Below are positions 1 through 6,698 of a stretch of 12,145 bases of DNA, one piece after another. Positions within the stretch are counted from its first letter, which is position 1, and the number at the start of each line of letters is the position of its first letter. The translations under genes and the position numbers were made by a program. Where the stretch lies: contig MLAK01001243.1 of NCBI GenBank assembly GCA_001839685.1, positions 1 through 12,145 of the forward strand, given 5' to 3'. Below the pieces are notes generated by a model, which did not search any database, had not been told where the DNA came from, and was given only the letters and a program-made list of their open reading frames with translations. This DNA comes from Tritrichomonas foetus (lineage: Eukaryota > Parabasalia > Tritrichomonadida > Tritrichomonadidae).

Positions 1-574
1 ACATAATATATAAAACTTTTTTTGAATGGTTTTCTTTCAAAATTCATTCAAAATGTTGGAACACATTTAATCAATTTTCTTTCCGGACTATCATTTCTTT
101 CAAAAATATTCGCTTAAACTTTCCCTCATTGAAATTCAATGCGCCACCTTTTATTTTCAGAATTGCTAATAACGAATACTTTTTAGAGTTTAATTGGGCC
201 AGCTTGTGAAAATTTCAAAGATCATTCAATATTATTCTGTGAATCCAATGATGTGAAGAAATATTCACTGGTTTTCTCATTCTTCATCTTCGGAAGACTG
301 ATTTACTGAATTAATCATTATATTAGAGATTTTTAGAGTCAATTTTAACATAATCAGTTAATTGTAGAAAGAATTAGAATCAAATTTTCAGGATTTTTTT
401 TCCTATGATGAATAGATTTTTTGAGATTTTAATTATTATAAATACATAAAAATAAACTTAATTATATAATAAAATTTATTATTTTTTAGTCATTTCCTAA
501 TATTTTCATGTTTTTCGAAAATCGGTTTCTGTGAATCAAAAGGTCAATTATTCAACCATAGTTTCATCACCAAG
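1..574. other. AT-rich non-coding spacer upstream of the Trm10 gene
   Basis: No convincing coding region is visible on either strand. The sequence is T- and A-rich with homopolymer runs. The ten-base string TTTTTAGAGT occurs twice (near 180 and near 330), and a small TCTTC/GAAGA inverted motif lies at 287-297. The last part presumably holds the promoter of the methyltransferase gene. No tRNA-like or rRNA-like structure was recognised. Confidence 0.6.
564..573 (+). promoter_or_regulatory. Candidate initiator element just upstream of the Trm10 start
   Basis: TCATCACCAA ends one base before the ATG at 575. Trichomonad genes are known to use an initiator of the form TCA-Y-W a few bases upstream of the start codon. 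This copy fits TCAY but has C at the last position. The heptamer TCACCAA recurs next to the phosphatase start at 11525. The assignment rests on position and similarity only. Confidence 0.35.
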
Positions 575-1327
575 ATGAAAATTGCTGATGATTCTCCAAA
601 GACAATCGATAAAGACGATGACGATTTGCCTTTGGCACCACCATCAAAAAAATCAGACCGCCACAAAAAAGTCGTAGTCGCAGATGGCCCCAAAATAATC
701 ATGGATATGAGCTGGGGAAACCTCATGGACGAACATCTCCAGAAGAAAGTGATACAACAATCTTCATACGCTTACAGTATCAACAAAAAAGCCGAAAAAT
801 CGCTTCCGTTAATATTCACATCAGTTGATTTGAATTGGCGCCAACTTCTTCATCGAGTCAACGCTTTTCAATGGAACAAAAATATGGTTAGATTTGAAAA
901 GGAGTCTTTTGTTAACATTGAAGACATTCCATTAAGTGATGTTGTTTATTTAACGGCTGACACAGAGAATGTTTGCACTTTTTTGGACCCAAAGAAATAT
1001 TATGTAATTGGGTGTTTGCTTGACCATAATTCGAAAAAAGGCGTGACTCATGATTTTGCAGTTCAGCACAACATTCGAATGGAAAGACTGCCGATTCCGG
1101 AATATATAAAGATGGAAGGAAGACATGTTTTAACGATAAATCATGTGGCTGAAATTCTGGTCAGAGTTGGAAATGGTGAAGATTGGGGTGACGCTTTTGT
1201 AAACACAATTCCAGCAAGGAAAAATCCAACAAAAATAAACCAAAATGTGAGAAAAATTGAAAATCCAAAAGAAAAAAGTGAGAAAAAGGAAGAAGAAAAA
1301 CTAGGATTTTGGTGTAACATTGCTTAG
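575..1327 (+). CDS. TRM10: tRNA (guanine-N1)-methyltransferase, Trm10 family
   Basis: This 250-residue protein is a likely SPOUT-fold, S-adenosylmethionine-dependent methyltransferase; the family makes m1G (or m1A) at tRNA position 9. Residues 41-70 (DMSWGNLMDEHLQKKVIQQS, then a Tyr/Asn stretch) match the conserved entry to the Trm10 domain. Residues 122-130 (VVYLTADTE) and 142-152 (YYVIGCLLDHN) are the core strands, followed by KKG at 154-156. RLPIPEY lies near 171-177 and the SAM-pocket signature VLTINHVAEIL at 185-195. Asp150 aligns with the Asp proposed to be catalytic in yeast Trm10. Cys147 stands where I recall Gly in most relatives. The N-terminus is acidic then basic (DKDDDD at 12-17), and the tail from 210 is Lys/Glu-rich, as in tRNA-binding members. 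The ATG is the first in frame and has an initiator-like motif directly upstream. Nuclear or cytosolic location is inferred from the absence of a clear targeting presequence. The family call is confident; the base modified (G or A) is not resolved. Confidence 0.88.
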   Translation: MKIADDSPKTIDKDDDDLPLAPPSKKSDRHKKVVVADGPKIIMDMSWGNLMDEHLQKKVIQQSSYAYSINKKAEKSLPLIFTSVDLNWRQLLHRVNAFQWNKNMVRFEKESFVNIEDIPLSDVVYLTADTENVCTFLDPKKYYVIGCLLDHNSKKGVTHDFAVQHNIRMERLPIPEYIKMEGRHVLTINHVAEILVRVGNGEDWGDAFVNTIPARKNPTKINQNVRKIENPKEKSEKKEEEKLGFWCNIA

Positions 1328-1416
1328 TTTATGTTGTTTATTAAACAAATATATTATTTTATATTAATTTTATTCGATTTTTGGTAATCAATTATTCAAA
1401 GTTTGATATCATGGAG

Positions 1417-1717
1417 AAATGATCATAATGAAAGGAATGATCATAATGAAAGCAAATATCACAATGAAAGAAATAATCATAATGAAAGAAATAATCATAA
1501 TGAAAGAAATAATNNTAATGAAAGNAANNATCANAATGAAAGNAANNATCANAATGAAAGAAATAATCATAATGAAAGAAATAATNNTAATGAAAGAAAT
1601 AATCATAATGAAAGCAAATATCACAATGAAAGAAATAATCATAATGAAAGAAATAATCATAATGAAAGAAATAATCTTAATAAAAGAAATGATCATAATG
1701 AAAGAAATCATTAAAAG
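1417..1717. repeat. 18-bp minisatellite, 16 full units plus a partial
   Basis: The consensus unit is AAATAATCATAATGAAAG, read from 1417 in exact 18-bp steps to 1704, with a partial copy at 1705-1717. Variants are a GATCAT type (units 1, 2 and 16), a CAAATATCAC type (units 3 and 12) and a CTT/TAAAAG type (unit 15). Units 6, 7, 8 and 10 contain N bases. In units 7 and 8 (1525-1560) the N pattern exactly covers the positions at which the main type and the CAAATATCAC type differ. The unit length is a multiple of three and lacks stops, so long open frames appear on both strands as a by-product. The array lies between the 3' ends of two convergent genes. Confidence 0.95.
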
Positions 1718-1832
1718 TATCTCCAAAATAATGAATGAAATGAATATCTCTGAAAAAGAAACGGCAATTCATACTATCGAGTTTTTATATAAATTAATAA
1801 ACAAGAATAAATCATTGAACAGATATCTGTGA
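1419..1832 (+). CDS. Doubtful ORF across the minisatellite (hexapeptide-repeat protein)
   Basis: An ATG-initiated frame of 137 codons reads the array as repeats of a hexapeptide close to IIIMKE. It then continues through about 39 non-repeat codons (KSISKIMNEMNISEKETAIH and onward) and ends inside the antisense 3' end of the importin gene, overlapping it by 21 bp. TATCATGG lies about ten bases upstream, a weak initiator resemblance. A second plus-strand frame (NERNNH repeats) has no ATG start. Openness is a trivial consequence of an 18-bp unit without stops, and several codons contain N, so I consider translation unlikely. No family is recognised. Confidence 0.15.
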   Translation: MIIMKGMIIMKANITMKEIIIMKEIIIMKEIXXMKXXIXMKXXIXMKEIIIMKEIXXMKEIIIMKANITMKEIIIMKEIIIMKEIILIKEMIIMKEIIKSISKIMNEMNISEKETAIHTIEFLYKLINKNKSLNRYL

Positions 1833-4289
1833 AAATTGATGAAGAATTTCCGCGTAGTTAAAAATGTCATCTTCCTCACTCATCGACAGCTCTTGTAGAA
1901 TCATCAAATTCTCTGCAATCTTCTTATCTATGATTTCCTTCTGTTGAGTGATTTCTGCAGGAAGTTGTTGCCATTTGTGCATGACACTCAGGGCGCCAGT
2001 CAAAAATACCGCACTGTGGGAATTCATCCAGCTTTCAAAGTTTCTTTCATTATGAAGAGTGAGAATTGGATTAAAAGTTACAAATGCAGCAACAACATCG
2101 GCCAAAAAAGTGGTACTGATTTGATCCAAAGCTTGAATGAAGAATGGCGCGATTTCAATGACAGGTTGAAAATCTTTCAAATTGATAAAAACCATTTGAA
2201 ATAAAGGTACAGCGTTTTCGACATCAGAATTATCGGAGTTGAACTTTAAAAGGAAGTTTTTACACATTTCAACAATGGGTTGAAACATTTGGGGTGAAGT
2301 AACGGCTTCTGGGCTTTTCCTGATCAGCGTTTTAATCACTTTTATAAATGAGGATGGATGTGGCTCATTTTGTTCGGCTATTACTTCAGGATCATTATCA
2401 ACACGCTGGAGAATTTGAAGGAGAACATTTGGGGCATTCAAAAATGGTTCTGAGATTTCATTCAAATTATCAGCGAAACTTGCCATTAATTCAAGAACCT
2501 CCTCAAGACTTTCAGAATTAATTTGAAGGGCAATTTGTTCAATTCGCAAAAGTGCGTCTGTGAAGAACCCAGGTGGAACATCAGGTCTTTGCTCTTTAAT
2601 CACCTGGCAAATTTTCGAAATTGGGACTTGACTGGAAGTAATTGAGATTCTCGCAGTGTGAGGCTCACTTGCATATTGCATGAAAATATTAAATAATTCA
2701 TTAATATAATCCGTGGCAACTGGTGCAATTGAGTCTGCAAAGAAATCTGTGAAATGACGTATTGTTGCTGCTGATTGGTCTGTTGAATAATCTTTACAAA
2801 TTCTGAGAACATTTGATAACAAAGGTTGAATTGAAGCACCTAACTGTTCTTGAATTTGTACAGCATCTTTGTGGAAATTTGACAGGAGATTTGCAGCAGC
2901 GTAAGACGCAAAATATAAAACTAAGTCATGTTGACCAATAATTATTTGTTCGAAACATTTAAACAATATTTGAATGTCATTAAAAGCGTCAGCACGAACA
3001 CCAATAAACTGGAAAAATGCAGCTGTATAAACAAAATTGTTAATTGGAAGCATCTGAACGGCAGATGCATAAATCATTTGTGCAGTTTTTTGAGCGAAAT
3101 CTTTGTTCACTTTCTGGATTGCAAATGCGCCAAATTGGAGCGCCCCAAAAGCTCGACCAATATCACCACTTTCTCTAAAATAATCTAATTCACATAGAAC
3201 AATTTGGACTGCACAATGAGCGAGTGTTGGATGTTTTGCAACTGCTGCAGAAAATGCTGTTACTGCACCGTTTCGTGGTGTACGAAAATCGCATGCAGTT
3301 ATTTGTGTATTTGATATGAAATTATATAAATCATTATCAACATCAATTAAGTCTTGTTCTGATAAAATAAAAGTCCTGAAGAATAATCCACCAACAAGAT
3401 CAAACTGTCTATTTTCGATGGTTGGCCAGATTTCCTCTGATTGTAATGCAGGCCTTAAAAACATAAACGAAAGAGCTGTCGTTTGATAAGCTGATCCTTT
3501 AATTGAATGAGTTGCAATTGACATTAATAAAGCTGCATTGACATGAGGTGGAAGACTATCGTACAACATGAAAGCTAATTTTATTGCATCTTTATCTAAA
3601 AAAGGATGAATTTCATAAGATTCTTGATGGATTATTTGAGTGATTATATCAACCCACATTTCAATAGCTGGAAGTTGGTAATTTTGTGCGTACTTGCTGG
3701 CGGCATGAAGTGATATGTGAATGAAAAGCCGCGCATCAGCTTCGTTTAAATTTGAGGCAACTAGGTGTGAAATTGGAATAAAAAATTGGCCAATGGCAAT
3801 CATAAAAGTGGAAAGATATTCATAAGATTGCCGCAATTTAATAATACAACGAAGAATCAAAACAGAAACAAGAGCACTTTCAGCATTGGTTTGAATAAAT
3901 TGTGCGCAAGTATTCAATAATATATTAATTTCTTCATTTGGGTCATTTGAAGGAATATTTGTTCGCGCGTTTTCCACAAATTTCTGAATAAATAGAAAGA
4001 GAATTGATTGGAGCTGCAACTGGACACGAAGTGGCGTTCCGACGATCATGGTGCAGATTCCGTTAAAATCGAGCGGAAGGGTGGCTCCACGTTTGACTTG
4101 GATTTTCAGCTGGATTGAGGCAGCCAAACGCAGATTTTCGTCAAATTCTGAATTGGATATAATTTGTAAAAGACATAAAACGTATTCCGGATTATCTCGT
4201 GATTCGCTCGTTAAATAGTCGTTCGCCTGGTACATTTCATCCGGTGTTCCGGCATAAGTTTTCTGTAGAATGGCGGCGATTCTCTCCAT
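1812..4289 (-). CDS. Importin-beta/karyopherin family nuclear transport receptor
   Basis: This 825-residue protein is predicted to be almost entirely alpha-helical (HEAT-like). Karyopherins of this family carry cargo through nuclear pores under control of Ran-GTP. The first 70 residues show the importin-beta N-terminal pattern: an initial helix (ERIAAILQKTY), then a helix around YQANDYL, LLQIISNSEFDENLR, and an AASIQLKIQVKRG segment equivalent to the 'A-x-I-x-LKN' Ran-contact helix. The spacing most resembles importin-7/8 (Nmd5/Sxm1) receptors, but it is shorter than those (about 1,000 residues) and the subfamily stays open. The rest shows amphipathic helix pairs and no catalytic motif. The C-terminus is acidic (EEDD near 805-809). 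The first ATG is used; an ACATTT sequence about ten bases upstream is only a partial initiator match. It is the last of three minus-strand genes in a head-to-tail row, and its 3' end faces the minisatellite. Confidence 0.7.
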   Translation of the reverse strand: MERIAAILQKTYAGTPDEMYQANDYLTSESRDNPEYVLCLLQIISNSEFDENLRLAASIQLKIQVKRGATLPLDFNGICTMIVGTPLRVQLQLQSILFLFIQKFVENARTNIPSNDPNEEINILLNTCAQFIQTNAESALVSVLILRCIIKLRQSYEYLSTFMIAIGQFFIPISHLVASNLNEADARLFIHISLHAASKYAQNYQLPAIEMWVDIITQIIHQESYEIHPFLDKDAIKLAFMLYDSLPPHVNAALLMSIATHSIKGSAYQTTALSFMFLRPALQSEEIWPTIENRQFDLVGGLFFRTFILSEQDLIDVDNDLYNFISNTQITACDFRTPRNGAVTAFSAAVAKHPTLAHCAVQIVLCELDYFRESGDIGRAFGALQFGAFAIQKVNKDFAQKTAQMIYASAVQMLPINNFVYTAAFFQFIGVRADAFNDIQILFKCFEQIIIGQHDLVLYFASYAAANLLSNFHKDAVQIQEQLGASIQPLLSNVLRICKDYSTDQSAATIRHFTDFFADSIAPVATDYINELFNIFMQYASEPHTARISITSSQVPISKICQVIKEQRPDVPPGFFTDALLRIEQIALQINSESLEEVLELMASFADNLNEISEPFLNAPNVLLQILQRVDNDPEVIAEQNEPHPSSFIKVIKTLIRKSPEAVTSPQMFQPIVEMCKNFLLKFNSDNSDVENAVPLFQMVFINLKDFQPVIEIAPFFIQALDQISTTFLADVVAAFVTFNPILTLHNERNFESWMNSHSAVFLTGALSVMHKWQQLPAEITQQKEIIDKKIAENLMILQELSMSEEDDIFNYAEILHQFSQISVQ

Positions 4290-4965
4290 TCTAAATGTAA
4301 ACTATTGAAATTGCGTTATTTGTTTCATTTGAGTTTAATCAAAAAGACAAGGAGATAGAAGCTTTTTGTGTTTATATATGGTCTTGTTATAAAAAATTCT
4401 GAGCGGGAATGACGAATAAAGTTTCATAGACCATATATTAGAAGAAAAAGTTTTGACGAAATAAAATTGGTTATAGTGCTCTTCATATCATTGCGAATTT
4501 GAAAGTTTTTTAATAGAATAGAAATTTGAATTGCATTTTATCTCAACAAAAGTTCTGCAAAAACAGAACAATAGAAAGTCACGTGAGAATCTTTTACAGT
4601 GTTATATAGAAAGGATTCAAATAGTCAAAATAGTGAAATAATGTTTCCAAATGAATTGAAATGAATATGATTTTACATTTTTATTATATATGCATACATT
4701 AATAATTTAAATATACAGATGAATAATTTTCAGCGCTTTTAAGAGCTCTTAAATTGGTTGGAGATTATGGATTAAAATTGTCAAGGAAAATTGAAAATCA
4801 ATTGGACATTCGCATTGATAAATAATACTATTTCTACAGAAGATCAATATATAAAGATAAATTTCTTGAGCTCGAAAAGTTGGCATGTGTTACGAGGGTT
4901 CAATAAGTCAATGAATCTGCCACAATATAATTGACCTTATTATATGGTAAATTGATTCACAAATA
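4290..4965. other. Intergenic spacer between the ARM-like and importin genes
   Basis: About 676 bp of AT-rich sequence without a convincing ORF. It contains an 11-bp perfect inverted repeat (4374-4384 and 4428-4438). A GGTTCAA near 4900 resembles a tRNA B box but lacks a matching T-stem. The part nearest 4290 should contain the importin promoter, and the part nearest 4965 the 3' end signal of the ARM-like gene. Confidence 0.6.
4374..4438. repeat. Inverted repeat, 11-bp arms, upstream of the importin gene
   Basis: ATATATGGTCT at 4374-4384 is the exact reverse complement of AGACCATATAT at 4428-4438, with 43 bp between. It begins 85 bp upstream of the importin start codon. It could be a paired protein-binding site or an RNA stem. 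In sequence this AT-rich an 11-bp arm could also be chance, though the GGTCT/AGACC portion makes it less trivial. Confidence 0.6.
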
Positions 4966-6471
4966 TTAATGGGAAAGCCTTTCCCAAAGTTGTTGTGCTT
5001 TGGTGGATATTTCAAAAGATTCATGATTAGTTAATTCAAAAATGGAATTCATGACATATTCTGTTTTCAAACATCGAATAAGAGATTGAACATTAATCAA
5101 AATAGCTTTTGTAAACAAAATTTCGAGAAAAATCAAAATTTGTTCGATTAATTTTTCATCATTTGAAAAAAGTAGATCAATAGCAGAATTTATAAAATCA
5201 GGTCGCAAAAAAGTAAAAGAAAAATCATTATTCTTAATTGTATCAAGTGTCTGAATTATCAAAATTATAAGTTGGAGAGATATTAATTTCAATTGAAATC
5301 CTTCATTAATCACTAAAAAACACAATTTTTCATCATTTGAATTGTCACAAAGTAATTTTAAAATCCAACTTTTTGTTGGCTTCTGTGCATCCAAATATAA
5401 AAGTTTCATTGCTAAAATTTTTGATTTCCTAAAGACAGCCAGATTCCAATTTTCATTATTATTTCCATTCATATTTTCATCTTGAATTGAGTTTTGAGAA
5501 AAAATGAAATCGATTAAATCATCAACAGGTAAATTATTTAAGATTTCATCAGTTGTTTGTTGTCTTACTTTCATACAAGCTTTTAGAAACTTCATTGAAT
5601 AAAGAGAATATTGATTGAATAAATACCAATTATTTTTATGTATTTTTGGAAACAAACAAAAATCAAATAATATTCCATACAAAAAATTGTTTTCCATAAT
5701 ATCTTCAAATGCTTGACCTGGATATTTTTTAACATAATTAATTAAAGGCTGAAAGAGTAATGTTGGATCAAAATTAATATTAAAATTATTCATTAAAAAA
5801 CACAATAATTCTCTATAAAATTCGCCATATACTTGTGAATCAATGATATTTTTTACAGCCAAAATTAAAACCTGATCAACAATTTCACGAAATGTATTAA
5901 ATAAATAAACAATTCGATCATAATTAAAGGAAGGAAATATTTTACTGAACTTTATTTTTAGTTCAGCCATGTCATGTGCAAGAAGTGCAATGAAATACAA
6001 AATTGATTCCAAGAGAAGAGGATCATCACTCAAAAACATAACAGAATTCAAAAAATCAATAAATTGATGATTATTTAGAATTACTTTAGCGATTTCTGTT
6101 GTATCAATTGTAAGTAAAGCAGTGAGTACTTTAATGTATAAATTTAACTGATCTTCAAAATATGGATTAACAACTAAATTCATAATTTGCTCAATCAAAT
6201 TAAATTTTTTTTTGTTTTGAATTTTTAAAAGCAAATCATAGTAAGTCACACCTTTATTGGATACTTTGTCTATCAAACATATAAATTTCTCTTTTGAAAT
6301 TTCAGCTTCGTTTTCATGAAGTGCATGAAAAGCCTGTTCGATTAAAATAGACAAATTATTTTCAATTTCTAGAATTTTTTCTGGATTTTCTTCTGTAATG
6401 TTTTTGTGTTTGTCAGCAATGCAAAATTTCGATGATGTTGAAATAAAATCGTTTTTATAATCATAAATCAT
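4966..6471 (-). CDS. Unknown protein, all-helical ARM/HEAT-like
   Basis: I do not recognise a family for this 501-residue protein. The sequence is dominated by hydrophobic amphipathic helices separated by short polar turns, for example DPLLLESILYFIALLAHDMA around 153-172 and DEKLIEQILIFLEILFTKAI further on. It ends in a stretch (NHESFEISTKAQQLWERL) typical of the last helix of an armadillo or HEAT repeat. A disordered Asn/Glu-rich insert (DENMNGNNNENWN) lies roughly two thirds along. There is no signal peptide and no catalytic motif. A scaffold or adaptor role is a guess from fold type only. The start at 6471 is preceded by two in-frame stops, and TCATTT (6481-6486) 13 bases upstream fits an initiator. 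Gene and frame are well supported by length; function is unknown. Confidence 0.75.
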   Translation of the reverse strand: MIYDYKNDFISTSSKFCIADKHKNITEENPEKILEIENNLSILIEQAFHALHENEAEISKEKFICLIDKVSNKGVTYYDLLLKIQNKKKFNLIEQIMNLVVNPYFEDQLNLYIKVLTALLTIDTTEIAKVILNNHQFIDFLNSVMFLSDDPLLLESILYFIALLAHDMAELKIKFSKIFPSFNYDRIVYLFNTFREIVDQVLILAVKNIIDSQVYGEFYRELLCFLMNNFNINFDPTLLFQPLINYVKKYPGQAFEDIMENNFLYGILFDFCLFPKIHKNNWYLFNQYSLYSMKFLKACMKVRQQTTDEILNNLPVDDLIDFIFSQNSIQDENMNGNNNENWNLAVFRKSKILAMKLLYLDAQKPTKSWILKLLCDNSNDEKLCFLVINEGFQLKLISLQLIILIIQTLDTIKNNDFSFTFLRPDFINSAIDLLFSNDEKLIEQILIFLEILFTKAILINVQSLIRCLKTEYVMNSIFELTNHESFEISTKAQQLWERLSH

Positions 6472-6531
6472 CTATTAAATAAATGAAATGTTATATGAAA
6501 TTTCATTCTTTTGACTAACTTTGTTCGACAT
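6472..6531 (-). other. Short in-frame ORF directly upstream of the ARM-like gene
   Basis: An ATG at 6531-6529 opens 18 codons that end in TAA TAG immediately before, and in frame with, the ATG of the 501-residue gene. It could be a chance upstream ORF. Alternatively, the 48 bases 6519-6472 begin GTTAGT and end AATAG, so removing them would join four codons (MSNK) in frame to the main ORF. The ends do not match the strict trichomonad intron signals (GTAYGT and ACTAACACACAG), so an intron is the less likely reading. Confidence 0.3.
6481..6486 (-). promoter_or_regulatory. Candidate initiator of the ARM-like gene
   Basis: On the minus strand this reads TCATTT, a full match to the TCA-Y-W initiator described for trichomonads. 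The putative +1 A is at 6484, 13 bases before the ATG. Transcription from here would exclude the short upstream ORF and make 6471 the natural start. The motif is short and common in AT-rich DNA. Confidence 0.45.
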
Positions 6532-6698
6532 TATTTCTCATGAAATTCAACTTTTCTTCCTTCCCAATAGAGGTTTGGAATTCCTAAATCGATGGAGGAT
6601 TATTTAAAATACAACTTTAAAAGAAATTCTTTCTAACAATAGAAAAAAATAGTAAAAAATACCACATTTAAAAAATCAACAATATATTTAATATCTTT

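Noticed and set aside
1403..1714. NERNNH-repeat protein in the other plus-strand frame of the array
   Set aside because: There is no ATG in frame before the array; the frame opens only from TTG, and it is a by-product of the 18-bp unit.
1417..1717. CRISPR-like array
   Set aside because: The units are directly adjacent with no unique spacers, and the neighbouring genes are eukaryotic.
2600..3188. Small frames on both strands inside the importin gene
   Set aside because: They are shadows of the long 825-codon frame, with no independent start context or domain.
4890..4912. Possible tRNA B box (GGTTCAA)
   Set aside because: The flanking bases do not form a T stem, and no A box or acceptor stem can be paired around it.
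6511..6520. ACTAAC on the plus strand as an intron branch or 3' splice motif
   Set aside because: It is not followed by ACACAG and lies on the strand opposite to the nearby gene; no other canonical trichomonad intron motif was seen.
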